Assembly: GCA_938006335.1 (NCBI GenBank)
Contig: CALLMF010000029.1
Span: forward strand, 1 to 64,000
Length of the DNA: 64,000 bases
Source: an uncultured Granulosicoccaceae bacterium
GTDB taxonomy: Bacteria; Pseudomonadota; Gammaproteobacteria; Granulosicoccales; Granulosicoccaceae
Direction of reading: 5' to 3'
Shown: piece by piece, positions 17,938 through 26,926 of the stretch
How the letters are laid out: each line of letters opens with the position of its first letter
How positions within the stretch are numbered: position 1 is the stretch's first letter
Position numbers and translations under genes: made by a program
The notes under the pieces: model-generated
Told to the model about the DNA's origin: nothing
The model's input: the letters and a program-made list of their open reading frames with translations, nothing else
Databases searched by the model: none

Positions 17938-18561
17938 TTACGACCGGCGCTGGAACTCCGCATGCAATTCGATGGCAACCTCATCGCCTACAAGATCTGG
18001 CCAGGCGGTGATTCCGAATGCACTGCGGCTGATCACGCCCCTAGCCGAAAAACCGAGCGTATAGCGGCCAGTCAGGAGATTATCCGCCCCGCCGCCAAAG
18101 CGACCCGACAAGGTCAAGGGGAGAGTCACGCCGCGCAGCGTAAAGTCGCCTTGTACCGTCAGGCCTTGGTCCGCCTCGACAGTAACTACCATCGACACAA
18201 AGCGCGCCTGTGGGTAGTTCTCGGCATCAAGCCAACCGCTTCCGGCAATACGCGTGTCGAGATCCTCGTTACCAAAATCGATACTCGAGGTATCCACCAC
18301 GCCCTCAAGTTTCAGGGCAGCGGGATTCTCGGGATCAAAATCCAGACTCGCATCCAGTTCGTTGAAGCGTCCAACCACCTGGGACAAGCCGAGGTGCTCG
18401 ATACGGAAGTTCAGGTAGGCGTGCTCCGGATCAAGCGTGTATTGCCCGGAGCGCAGCAACGTCAGATCAACCTCATAGTTCGGTCGAACAACGCTGGCAC
18501 AGGCGCTGATCGCCAAGCACAAAATGCCTATGACCGGTATACGACAAGCAATCGTGTTCAT
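17938..18561 (-). CDS. YceI-family lipoprotein
   Basis: The 207-residue protein has a lipoprotein signal with lipobox LAISAC (Cys near residue 21). A YceI lipocalin-like barrel follows: YTLDPEHAYLNFRIEHLGLSQVVGRF, then a region ending in FTLRGVTLPLTL and FGITAWPDLVGDEV. YceI proteins bind polyisoprenoid or amphiphilic ligands in the periplasm. Its ATG overlaps the stop of the MATE gene by four bases (18558-18561), so the two are coupled. Confidence 0.9.
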   Translation of the reverse strand: MNTIACRIPVIGILCLAISACASVVRPNYEVDLTLLRSGQYTLDPEHAYLNFRIEHLGLSQVVGRFNELDASLDFDPENPAALKLEGVVDTSSIDFGNEDLDTRIAGSGWLDAENYPQARFVSMVVTVEADQGLTVQGDFTLRGVTLPLTLSGRFGGGADNLLTGRYTLGFSARGVISRSAFGITAWPDLVGDEVAIELHAEFQRRS

Positions 18562-19904
18562 GGTGAATCACTCGGCTGTAGCTCGCATGACACACGCCGC
18601 AATGACGCACGCACTGCGATGTAGATACATACGGCCAGCACCCAGTTGATGATCAGTACCGACCACCAGATACCCGTCAGGTCCATCCCGAACACATCGA
18701 TGGCGAGCCAGAACAACAGCAACTGCCCGACGACCTGGCGCAGGATATTGAAGTACAGGGCCACCTGCGGACGCTTCAGGCCCTGCAGCATCGCAGCACA
18801 CAGAAACAGCATGGCATAGGCGGGCAGAACGGCCGCTTCGAAGTAGAGATACGTCACGCCGATGTCGACCACCTCTGGCGAATCGCTGAAGATACTCATC
18901 AGCGGTGTGGCAAAGACCACCAGCAACACGGCGCCTACCACCATCAAGCCACAGGAATAACGTGCCCCCGTGAGAAAGGTTTCGCGGATGCGTGCGATGT
19001 CGCCTGCACCGTAGTTCACCCCGGTCAGGGAAAGCGCAGCGATGTTGATACCGATGATCAACAGTAGAATCAATTGCTCTATGCGCAGCGCAGCGCCGTA
19101 GGCCGCCATGGCGCTCTCACCAAAGCGCGCGACAAAGGCAACGATGATGAGACTGCCAACGGCCACCAGCATCATCGACGCGCTGTTGGGAATACTCTGC
19201 CTGGCTATCTCGACAAAGGCAGACCGCCTGGGGGAAAACTCCATCCACTTACCGTCGTGAAGGAAATCCAGATTCTTTACCTTGAAGGCCAACCAGCACA
19301 CCACCCCGGCCTGCACGCAGATCGTCGCGAGGGCCACACCGGTTACTCCGAGGCCCAACGTAAACATGAAGAACGGATCCAGTCCGAGGTTGGCCACAAA
19401 GGCCACAATCTGCGCGTTGCGATAGCTGTAGGTGTCGCCTTGCGTGTTGAGAATGGCATTCAGCACCAGGCTGAGTGCGAAGAACACCGCACCAAGCAGA
19501 ACGACATTGGTGTACGAGCGCGCTTGTAGCAGGTATTCCCCCTCTCCGCCCATCACCGCAAACAGCCAGGGCGACGCAAGCCACACCAGCAAGGCACCCA
19601 CCGCGGCCACGATGACACTGAAGCTCATCGCCTGAAAAGCCATGAAACGCGCCGCTGACTCCTCATCAGCACCCAGGCGGTTGCCGACAAGCGCATTGCA
19701 AGCCTGGCCAATACCTATCCCGAGGGTCATGACCAGAAAAAACACGGGTCCGCCCAGTGACAACGCGGCAAGCGCAGTCGGCGACAACATTCCGGCGTAC
19801 CAGGTATCGGTCACGTTCAACAGGGTCGAGAAGACCATGCCAACACTGGCGGGCACGGCGAGCCGCCGAATCAGCGACGGGACGGGGTCATTGCGCAGAT
19901 CCAC
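18558..19904 (-). CDS. MATE-family multidrug/cation exporter
   Basis: The protein is about 448 residues from a GTG at 19902-19904, with around twelve membrane helices. Features include NVTDTWYAGMLSPTALAALSLG in the first helices, the repeat-linked GIGQACNALVGNRLGA and C-terminal GLKRPQVALYFNILRQ. MATE exporters use sodium or proton gradients. The open frame continues another 78 codons upstream, but that part is hydrophilic and overlaps the divergent gene at 20012, so I place the start just before VDLRNDPVPSLIRRLAVPAS. No good ATG exists there. Confidence 0.88.
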   Translation of the reverse strand: MDLRNDPVPSLIRRLAVPASVGMVFSTLLNVTDTWYAGMLSPTALAALSLGGPVFFLVMTLGIGIGQACNALVGNRLGADEESAARFMAFQAMSFSVIVAAVGALLVWLASPWLFAVMGGEGEYLLQARSYTNVVLLGAVFFALSLVLNAILNTQGDTYSYRNAQIVAFVANLGLDPFFMFTLGLGVTGVALATICVQAGVVCWLAFKVKNLDFLHDGKWMEFSPRRSAFVEIARQSIPNSASMMLVAVGSLIIVAFVARFGESAMAAYGAALRIEQLILLLIIGINIAALSLTGVNYGAGDIARIRETFLTGARYSCGLMVVGAVLLVVFATPLMSIFSDSPEVVDIGVTYLYFEAAVLPAYAMLFLCAAMLQGLKRPQVALYFNILRQVVGQLLLFWLAIDVFGMDLTGIWWSVLIINWVLAVCIYIAVRASLRRVSCELQPSDSP

Positions 19905-20011
19905 CAAACAGCCATACCGGTACGAGGCGATGCAGTCTAGCGCGAGCTCGAAGATCGTGGCGCGAAAGACCTGGTGGTGCTGGCGTCGACAGATGAACGG
20001 TACAATGAGGC

Positions 20012-22384
20012 ATGAACTTTCAGATCCTGCTACGGCCCGGGTATCTCTGGACACGAGTGTGCGGTGCCGACACTCGTCCGGCGCGGCTGCGGCGGTCCTT
20101 GGCAGGTCTTGCTGCGCTGACGGCGCTGGCGGGCGCACCTGCTGGTGTCCATGCGACTCCTTTCGATGAGCTCAGCCCGACCGTTCAGGCCGGCATCATT
20201 CAGCGCTGCCTACCCGTTCGGTATGACGCAGGCGTAAACGCTTGGCGCAGCTGTATCGACAACGAATCGGCAGCCGCAGGCGAGTCCGGCGCGTCGTCCA
20301 GCACGTCCGTGTCTGCACTGGATCTGGACGAACGTTTTGCACTGCGCAAATTATGCGAAGCCAGCACCGACCCGGATTGCACCGCTCGTGAACTGATACA
20401 GCTATCACGAACTCCCGCACCGCAGCTGGGTGATCTCAGGGACGATGAGCGCCATGCGCTCGCAAGAGCCTGCTTCGTCACCCAGAGTACAGGGGGTCCT
20501 GCGGCCTGGCGTCAGTGCATGACCAACGAGGCAGAGCGTCTGCGCACCGCACCCCCCGTTGATCTGGAAGCGCTGGGTCTTGCGCAACGCAATGAAGCAC
20601 TCAATGCGTGCAGCGGCGATACCAGCGTGATCGGATACAGGGAATGTCTGGCGCAGACCGGCGCACCGCTCGCCGGCACGGGCTCGGCAGTCGCCGTGCT
20701 TCCGACCCCACAAGGATCGACAACCGAGCCAGTCGCTCCCGACACATCTCTGCAAACCATCGCAGCCGCAGAGCCGACCGCAACAACAGACTCGATCAAA
20801 CAGGCTGCAATCGATGCTGAATTGCCGCAACTGGCCGCAGCACAGGCGAAATCCTTGCGTGACCTCGAACCCGTCGTGCCTGTCGACAGCACGACTGACA
20901 ACACGGCTGATCAACAAACCGCCGTTGAAGTGCCGGCCTCCACTCCCGCCACCGATACCTCGTCAGAGCAATCGGAGTCAGCGGGAGTCGTGAGCACGGA
21001 TGCGACGGTTTCCGACACCGGCTCACCCCCAGCGGATCCCGCACCAGGTCTTGTTGATCGCATGTCCGCTGCGGTAGCCGACCTCGATCCGATCGGTCGG
21101 GCAACCTTGCTCGCGGCGGCCGCACTGCCTTTGCTCGCGCTTCTGGGTATCGTGGTGACGCGTCGCCGATCCGGAGAGCGGGCAGCGGCCGGCAGTGAGA
21201 GGCTGATCGACCGGGTACACACAACCCCAGACCGGTCTCACTTTGATACACAACGTGATGCACAAGCGCTCAATCGATTCAGGGAAGACACCAATACCGA
21301 CAATCAGGCGATACGTGAGCGCTTTGAGGATGAAGCCGACGACCTTTTCAATGCGCTTGAGTCGACCATAGCGTCGACACCGCTGGAATCAGCACCCGCA
21401 GACGCCATGGCCAGCGCTATGCACAAGCACTCCGAAATTCCGGGTGCGGACGATACCTTCGCTGATGACATGGGGGGGGCTCATGATCTGAGCTGGGAAG
21501 AACCGGACCGGCTCGATCTGCAGGAAGCCTACGAGCCGTCGCCCGCCGAAAACGCACGTCCCGCCACCGAAGCTCCGACGCGCCTGGTGACCGCGCCTGA
21601 ATTTGTGTCAGATACCCACGCTCATGCGGCGACACCGCCCGCGCGCGCGACGCCCTTCATCGACTGGTTGATGTCGGAGCCCGAATCACTCCGCTTTCAG
21701 CACACGGTCGAGCTATTGGTGTACTGGACGGCCTATGCCGATGATCGTTACGACCCGGAGGTCCGGCAGACTGTGCTCTCCAGCACCGACCCTAGTGCCC
21801 ATGACCGCATCAAGACCTGGGCATTACTCAAGGACGCACATGCCTTGTCTGGCGGCCTTCGTTGGCTCTTGCACAACAGTTCTCGCGAACAACGCGTACA
21901 GGTGCTCGAATTGATCGTTGCCTTGCTGGTCACCGATCCTGACCCCACACCGGCTCAGAACACGCTGATACGTTTTCTCTCTGATGTGTTCGGACTTGGA
22001 GAGGATCGCCTGAATCAGCTATGGAACGAGTCCTTCGGCTGCAAGCTTGCACCCCTGCCTCGCGTTGATCGTCGTGACTGGTGGGATCGGCAAGACACCA
22101 ACAGCATGCAGGAGCGCGAACCGCGCGGACTCGGTCAGCTCCCCGATCAACAGCAGTATCGCTTGCAACTGGGCCTGCCCCTGCATGGAGCTGTATCTGC
22201 CGGTGACGTCAATACCGCTTGGTCACGAGCGTCGGCGCGCTGCCTGCCAGCACGTTTTGACGCCCTGGGTGAGCGCGAAAGAAAACTCGCCGAGCGTCAG
22301 CTACAACGGTTCAACGACGCTCGCGTTGGACTGCTCGAGCAGATCCCCGACGCAGCAGACCAGGTTGAGAGGAACGCCACATGA
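20012..22384 (+). CDS. Large membrane protein with Cys repeats, TerB-like and degenerate J-like domains
   Basis: This 790-residue protein is not one I can name. A signal-like hydrophobic segment lies at about 30-48. A periplasmic part follows with repeated short modules holding paired cysteines (QRCLPVRYDAGVNAWRSC, RACFVTQSTGGPAAWRQC, NACSGDTSVIGYRECL). A Thr/Ala/Asp-rich linker precedes one membrane helix at about 361-380. The cytoplasmic part is acidic, then a TerB/DjlA-like helical domain at about 548-675 (VLELIVALLVTDPDPTPAQN, FGLGEDRLNQLW). The end, about 715-780 (LGLPLHGAVSAGDV to QRFNDARVGLLEQ), resembles a J domain without HPD. It overlaps the next gene by ATGA. The reading is from pattern only. 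Confidence 0.6.
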   Translation: MNFQILLRPGYLWTRVCGADTRPARLRRSLAGLAALTALAGAPAGVHATPFDELSPTVQAGIIQRCLPVRYDAGVNAWRSCIDNESAAAGESGASSSTSVSALDLDERFALRKLCEASTDPDCTARELIQLSRTPAPQLGDLRDDERHALARACFVTQSTGGPAAWRQCMTNEAERLRTAPPVDLEALGLAQRNEALNACSGDTSVIGYRECLAQTGAPLAGTGSAVAVLPTPQGSTTEPVAPDTSLQTIAAAEPTATTDSIKQAAIDAELPQLAAAQAKSLRDLEPVVPVDSTTDNTADQQTAVEVPASTPATDTSSEQSESAGVVSTDATVSDTGSPPADPAPGLVDRMSAAVADLDPIGRATLLAAAALPLLALLGIVVTRRRSGERAAAGSERLIDRVHTTPDRSHFDTQRDAQALNRFREDTNTDNQAIRERFEDEADDLFNALESTIASTPLESAPADAMASAMHKHSEIPGADDTFADDMGGAHDLSWEEPDRLDLQEAYEPSPAENARPATEAPTRLVTAPEFVSDTHAHAATPPARATPFIDWLMSEPESLRFQHTVELLVYWTAYADDRYDPEVRQTVLSSTDPSAHDRIKTWALLKDAHALSGGLRWLLHNSSREQRVQVLELIVALLVTDPDPTPAQNTLIRFLSDVFGLGEDRLNQLWNESFGCKLAPLPRVDRRDWWDRQDTNSMQEREPRGLGQLPDQQQYRLQLGLPLHGAVSAGDVNTAWSRASARCLPARFDALGERERKLAERQLQRFNDARVGLLEQIPDAADQVERNAT

Positions 22385-22668
22385 ACAACCTGTTCGAGGT
22401 TCTCGAGCTCGAAAACGGGACATCGCCTGATGCGGTGGCGGAGGCACTTCGGTCAGCCCGTCAAGACGCTGACGAACACGCCGAACTCGATGGTATTTCG
22501 GTCGCACGTATCGAAGCCGTGCTTGGCGACGAAACCCGCCTGACTCATTACCGTCGAGTGCACGACCAGTATGTTGCGATCAGCGCTGCCATGGGATTGC
22601 TGGACTTGCCCGGCACGCTGGATTCGCATCGTTGGCGGCACCGTACCGTCGAATTTTCAGCAGATTGA
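22381..22668 (+). CDS. Small J-domain-like protein coupled to the upstream membrane protein
   Basis: The 95-residue product starts MNNLFEVLELENGTSPDAV, like the first helix of a J domain, and continues to LGDETRLTHYRRVHDQY, like its last helix (a classic J domain ends with L.D...R..YD). The HPD loop that activates Hsp70 is missing; HAELDGISVARIE occupies that region. The ATGA overlap with the preceding gene implies a joint product or complex. The homology call is tentative. Confidence 0.55.
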   Translation: MNNLFEVLELENGTSPDAVAEALRSARQDADEHAELDGISVARIEAVLGDETRLTHYRRVHDQYVAISAAMGLLDLPGTLDSHRWRHRTVEFSAD

Positions 22669-22716
22669 TAAAGCCGTTGGGGCGAATGAACCGACAGCCC
22701 GACTGCCGGGGCCGGG

Positions 22717-23343
22717 CTAACGCTCCCAGTCGTCCTGATCTGCGCTGACCTGGTTGATGACGGGCGTCCACTCCTGCGGCTGATGCGTCATGCAACGCTC
22801 ATGCGCATCAGCTATCGACGCTCGAGAGCCCAGCAGTGAGAACTGCAGTTTGACCTCCACATCAAGCAGCACACTAGCCCGTGAGCTCTCATCGAGGAGT
22901 TCCCAAAGCGCCTGCTGGTTGGCAGAGTCGGAGGCATTGGACAACATCACGACACCGTCGATGGAGTCCATCGTGACAGGCCACACCACATGCTCTGACC
23001 CGACCACGACATTCAACAAGGAATCGTCAGCGGGGATGTTGTCAACGACCCCGTCAGGAAACTGGAGAGTGGCGTTGGGCGCGCAGTTGAACCGCGGGTA
23101 GAACGCAACGACCAGCTGGGCGTTGCCGCTGAAGGTGTCGTTGGCGAGTGCCCGATATTCGTTGAGGTGCGAACCATCGCCGAGCACCACACTCGAGTAC
23201 TCCACACGCCACCCGATGTCGGACGCGTTTGGCATCGGTAAGCCTGCGCCTAACCGTTCCTGGGCAATTACCATAGAAGGTAACGACAGGATTGCTATCG
23301 ACGCCCACTGTCTCAGGGTTGTAATTTCGTAGTGCCGGTACAT
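22717..23343 (-). CDS. Secreted protein of unknown function
   Basis: The 208-residue product has a signal-like N-terminus (TTLRQWASIAILSLPSMVIAQ, predicted cleavage after AQ near 32). The mature protein is acidic and predicted mostly beta, with two cysteines (FNCAP and HERCM). No family was recognised. Several start codons are clustered (23361, 23352, 23346, 23343); the last is used because it gives the shortest signal. The gene converges on the J-like gene, and the spacer holds a GC-rich inverted repeat without a T run. Confidence 0.65.
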   Translation of the reverse strand: MYRHYEITTLRQWASIAILSLPSMVIAQERLGAGLPMPNASDIGWRVEYSSVVLGDGSHLNEYRALANDTFSGNAQLVVAFYPRFNCAPNATLQFPDGVVDNIPADDSLLNVVVGSEHVVWPVTMDSIDGVVMLSNASDSANQQALWELLDESSRASVLLDVEVKLQFSLLGSRASIADAHERCMTHQPQEWTPVINQVSADQDDWER

Positions 23344-23553
23344 CATCGTCATACAATCCACGTCCGGTCTCTTCGAGTCTAATCAAGAGACAACAGAAAC
23401 ACGAGTTCTTTCGCAGGTTTTCGCGAGCTTTGAATATGTGATGCAGCAATCGGTCCACATACGAAGCCTGTGAGCCACACCCGGCTTCGACGCCCTTGAG
23501 GCACCAATGTTGCAGGCTGATTCACGTTTTTTGTGTATCTGACGTCGAATATC

Positions 23554-24246
23554 ATGATCAACGGATCCGCATTCTTCGCCTCCGCACTGCTCGCCTACGC
23601 CACCTACATCGGTGTTTCCGGGCGCTGGACGCCGATCCGACCGGCACAACTCGACGAGCGACCCCGGTGGCTCTTTGCGCTGTGGGCAAGTCTGTCGATC
23701 TGCATTGTCGCCCTGATCGTGCTGCGATCGACTGTGGTGATGACACTGCCACTTCCGGAGTTCGCGCTGCCGATTGCGGGCTTGTCGCTGACTACGTCCT
23801 TGTGCCTTGCAGCGGCCACATCGCTGATTTACCGCGCGAGAATCAGGGCGACGCACCCCTCGCCCCAGACATGCTCGATCCAGCTGGCAGCTGAAGAGCG
23901 AACGCGCCGTCAGAAAGCCGAGCGGCATCTGCTCCAGACCTACGAAAACCTCAAGCAGTCAGAGCGTCGGGTCAAGCACCTTGAGCGCGATCTCGCAGCG
24001 CGTCAGCGAATGCTCATGAGCTTTGTCCGATCCATCGAGGCGGACAAGCGCCGGAACCGAGCGCTCGCGTCGCGAGATGCCAGGGAGCTGGCGATACTCA
24101 CTGGCCGAGCCCGGCTCAAGGCCGAGGCGACACGCACGTCGCGGGAGCTCGCTCGGGCTTCTGTCCCGCATTCAGCCAAACCGTCAGCACGAACTCCAGC
24201 GGAGTCCTCAGAATCGGTGAATCAATTTGCCCGGTCTGACCGTTGA
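23554..24246 (+). CDS. Membrane protein with cytoplasmic coiled coil, unknown function
   Basis: The protein is about 230 residues. It has three hydrophobic segments in the first 100 residues (FFASALLAYATYIGV, WASLSICIVALIVL, ALPIAGLSLTTSLCLAAA), then a long charged helix rich in Glu, Arg and Lys (AAEERTRRQKAERHLLQTY and onward), predicted as coiled coil to about residue 190, and a Ser/Ala-rich tail. The layout resembles a signal-transduction or scaffold protein without its catalytic domain. I chose the ATG at 23554 over a GTG at 23533. Its 3' end overlaps the convergent small gene by about 39 bp. Confidence 0.6.
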   Translation: MINGSAFFASALLAYATYIGVSGRWTPIRPAQLDERPRWLFALWASLSICIVALIVLRSTVVMTLPLPEFALPIAGLSLTTSLCLAAATSLIYRARIRATHPSPQTCSIQLAAEERTRRQKAERHLLQTYENLKQSERRVKHLERDLAARQRMLMSFVRSIEADKRRNRALASRDARELAILTGRARLKAEATRTSRELARASVPHSAKPSARTPAESSESVNQFARSDR

Positions 24247-24510
24247 TGTGGCCGAGTTTGCGTGCCACACCGCCGGCAAAGGGTCCGCTGAAGGATCTCG
24301 ATAGCGCCGCCCGCCCTGCTCGCGGGCCAACAGACCATCGGTACTTTGCCGCGCCCGTTGCTGCATGAGCAGCATCGACACTATCGCAACAATATAGACA
24401 GCTACCAGCGCCAACAACACCGGCAACCCCAGCAGCGCAAGCCCGTACACAAAGGCGGCGCAGGAGGCTGCACAGACAGCGATGGTGCACATGACAAGAC
24501 GTGGGCTCAT
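24208..24510 (-). CDS. Small two-helix membrane protein, unknown
   Basis: From the ATG at 24508-24510 the product is 100 residues. Two hydrophobic helices come early (LVMCTIAVCAASCAAFVYGL and LPVLLALVAVYIVAIVSMLL), followed by a basic hydrophilic tail. This hydropathy is unlikely by chance on the strand opposite non-coding DNA, but the last 39 bp overlap the convergent gene and no family was recognised. A longer frame to 24612 has no helix support. Confidence 0.5.
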   Translation of the reverse strand: MSPRLVMCTIAVCAASCAAFVYGLALLGLPVLLALVAVYIVAIVSMLLMQQRARQSTDGLLAREQGGRRYRDPSADPLPAVWHANSATSTVRPGKLIHRF

Positions 24511-24620
24511 GGCAATCGCACTAACCTGACCAGATTGATAACTACCGTAACAACAGCTGGTCCATTCTTGCAAGACCTCACTGCATCTATTAAGGAGCCA
24601 GAAATCCAGCATTTCCGCGA

Positions 24621-25769
24621 TTATTTCTGTATCGCAATGCTTGTGTGAAGCGATGGAGATGCCAACAGCCTCAGTACACGAGGGTGAGAGAAGCGCTTGG
24701 TCTTCCCGTGGTCGCTGATAGTGAAGGCCCCCGTCTCCAGCTGTGCGTCAATATATTGTTGCGCGCGTGCACGTGATACACCCGGAAGCTCGATCAGCTC
24801 AGCCAGGGAAAAGCCAGGCCGACACATCACCCGCGCAGCCTGCGCCGATGCGCCGGTTCCGGCCCGGGTCTGGCACTCGACGACCGAATCGAGCTCACCC
24901 TCCCAGGCCTCGAGAGTAGTCAGCCAGTGCTCCGCCATGGAGCGCACCGCACCCAGCCACCAGATCAGCCAGGCAGACTCTTCCTTGACCAGCGCCTGGC
25001 GATAGTCCGCCTCCAAACGTGCAAACCGCCACGCCAGGGGCGGTACGCAAGCATCAGGGGCACACTCGGCACGCAGCAATGCATCGGTCATCGCCAACCC
25101 GATCGAGACATTGTTTCGGCTGTAGGGACGCAAGCTCATCCAGCACCGGTGAGCCTGACCGACGAGCAACAGATGATGCGCATCCCCTCCGGTCTCCACG
25201 AAACGCGACCAGTACTCCAGCCCTTGCCCCAGGGCCTCGGTACTGTTCACAAAACGTTGGCCGTCCGCGAGACCACGGCGCTCTCGATCGCCAAGCTGTC
25301 GCGACCGCACCGGGTTGTCGCGCCCAGTGATGCGATCAGCAAGCGTCTGCAACACAGTGGGCTCAACGCGGTGTTGCGCGACGGCTTGCACCGCGAACTC
25401 TCTGGCGCCCAGCCCTCTGCTCAGGGCCTTGTTTGATTGCCCCGCATCCTCCGACAAGGCACGCTCGATATCGACCGTGTCCCCGTCGAGCAGCAAGGAC
25501 GCCGCTACGTCGAGCCGCTGACCGGCTTGCATCAACTCGACTTGCAATGGAGAACGATGCACAGCAGCGCCAAGCCGCGCCATGGCCTCTGCAGCCGACA
25601 CACAGGGCTTGAGCACGGCTACGGTTTCCGTGACCGGTGAAGACAGCGCATCCAGCAGGCGCTGGTGCGCCACGGGCCGTTCGACCGCCGGCGCGGATCC
25701 GCCATTGACAGACGTGTCATGTTGACGACGCATTCCCGCGACAGGCATCGGGGAGCCGGTCGTTGACAT
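24621..25769 (-). CDS. Degenerate Fic-like protein with C-terminal winged helix
   Basis: The 382-residue protein has the helical layout of Fic proteins. An ASLLLDGDTVDIERAL segment stands where Fic N-terminal domains have an A-S-x-I-E-G inhibitory-type helix. The segment LLLVGQAHRCWMSLRPYSRNNVSIG (about 200-225) aligns with the core helix before HPFxxGNGRxGR, but the catalytic His is Arg and GNGR is NNVS. The C-terminus (FSLAELIELPGVSRARAQQ) looks like a winged helix. It may belong to the DUF1612-type families of alphaproteobacteria. AMPylation is therefore unlikely. The start overlaps the stop of the upstream dehydratase by one base (TGATG). Confidence 0.55.
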   Translation of the reverse strand: MSTTGSPMPVAGMRRQHDTSVNGGSAPAVERPVAHQRLLDALSSPVTETVAVLKPCVSAAEAMARLGAAVHRSPLQVELMQAGQRLDVAASLLLDGDTVDIERALSEDAGQSNKALSRGLGAREFAVQAVAQHRVEPTVLQTLADRITGRDNPVRSRQLGDRERRGLADGQRFVNSTEALGQGLEYWSRFVETGGDAHHLLLVGQAHRCWMSLRPYSRNNVSIGLAMTDALLRAECAPDACVPPLAWRFARLEADYRQALVKEESAWLIWWLGAVRSMAEHWLTTLEAWEGELDSVVECQTRAGTGASAQAARVMCRPGFSLAELIELPGVSRARAQQYIDAQLETGAFTISDHGKTKRFSHPRVLRLLASPSLHTSIAIQK

Positions 25770-26770
25770 CAGCTCACCCCCTCACCGGCACCACTGACAT
25801 GGCGGTACCAACTGGCCTGATCGATATTGCTACCGCAGGCCAGCACGCACACTCGCTGCTCCTGCAGATCGCTGGCATCCATGCTGAGCGCAGCGATCGA
25901 TGCTACACACGCAGGTTCGACTGCAAGCTTCATGTCATTGAACACGCGACGCATGGCCTCGCGCATCTGGTCATCGCTGACCGTCACGATGTCGTCCACG
26001 TACTGGTTGATCAAGGAGAAACTGTAAGGCCGATGCATGGGGGCCCCCAGACTGTCAGCGATGGTATCGACGACCACGCTATCCAGGGGCGCACCCGCCT
26101 TCAGACTTTGCCGCATGCCATCCGCACCTGCTGGCTCGACACCCACAATGCGGCATGTCGGTAACACCTGCTTTATGAATGACGCAACGCCTGCAATCAG
26201 ACCACCACCACCGATGGGCACATAGACAACATCAAACGGGCCTCCATCCTGAATCAGCTCGAGGCCCGCTGTCGCCGTGCCTTCGATGATCGCCTCGCCT
26301 TCGAAGGGATGAATGAGTGCAAGCCCTTCTTCCTGTTGCAGACCTTCGACAATGGCGACGAGGTCGGCAATGGTGTCGCCAAGGACCAGGCGCGCCCCGA
26401 GACGTTCAACGCGAGCCACCCGTGCCGCGTTGGCGCTGCGCGGCATCACGACCGTGGCCTCGACGCCACATTCTCTTGCCGCCCAGGCCGTTGCGATGGC
26501 GTGGTTGCCTGCCGAGAAAGCCACCACTCCCGACGTCGGGTCGGCAAGCTGCCGAAGGCTATTCAGCGCACCCCGCGCCTTGAAACTGCCGGTGCGCTGA
26601 AAAACCTCCATTTTCAGCCAGAGCTCTCCATCAATCGGGCTCTCCAGACCCGACCATGGCACACAGGGTGTGCGCACGATGCGTGATGCCAGATCGTCAC
26701 GCACATCCTGGACGCGGGCGGGCGTCGGTGCCACCGCTACGGAAGTCGAGCTGCTTGCACGATCTGTCAT
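25769..26770 (-). CDS. PLP-dependent threonine/serine dehydratase-like enzyme
   Basis: The 333-residue protein is a fold-type II PLP enzyme. It has the Schiff-base lysine in TGSFKARGA, the SAGNHAIATAWAA substrate loop and the glycine-rich phosphate loop PIGGGGLIAG. It has the catalytic domain only, with no ACT regulatory domain, like catabolic threonine dehydratases or serine racemases. The substrate cannot be set from sequence. The ATG at 26768-26770 is used; the frame runs to 26878 without conserved sequence. It is upstream of, and coupled to, the Fic-like gene and divergent from the efflux operon. Confidence 0.88.
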   Translation of the reverse strand: MTDRASSSTSVAVAPTPARVQDVRDDLASRIVRTPCVPWSGLESPIDGELWLKMEVFQRTGSFKARGALNSLRQLADPTSGVVAFSAGNHAIATAWAARECGVEATVVMPRSANAARVARVERLGARLVLGDTIADLVAIVEGLQQEEGLALIHPFEGEAIIEGTATAGLELIQDGGPFDVVYVPIGGGGLIAGVASFIKQVLPTCRIVGVEPAGADGMRQSLKAGAPLDSVVVDTIADSLGAPMHRPYSFSLINQYVDDIVTVSDDQMREAMRRVFNDMKLAVEPACVASIAALSMDASDLQEQRVCVLACGSNIDQASWYRHVSGAGEGVS

Positions 26771-26926
26771 GTTCAAACTGAGTGCCACGTCTTGCCTCAA
26801 TGATACTGATCGGAACGACTCACCGTATGCTTGTGCGTGGTACTGCACACGGTACTGGAACCACTCCGAATCCTTCATTCGGCTGCCGACAGGCCCATAC
26901 GGGGGTTTGCACCGTACTTCTCACAT

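Noticed and set aside
17608-18624. A 338-codon plus-strand open frame across the MBL and YceI genes
   Set aside because: It spans two well-supported minus-strand genes and has no domain.
22669-22716. GC-rich inverted repeat between the J-like gene and the secreted-protein gene
   Set aside because: The stem is about six base pairs with a long loop and there is no T run, so a terminator call is not supported.
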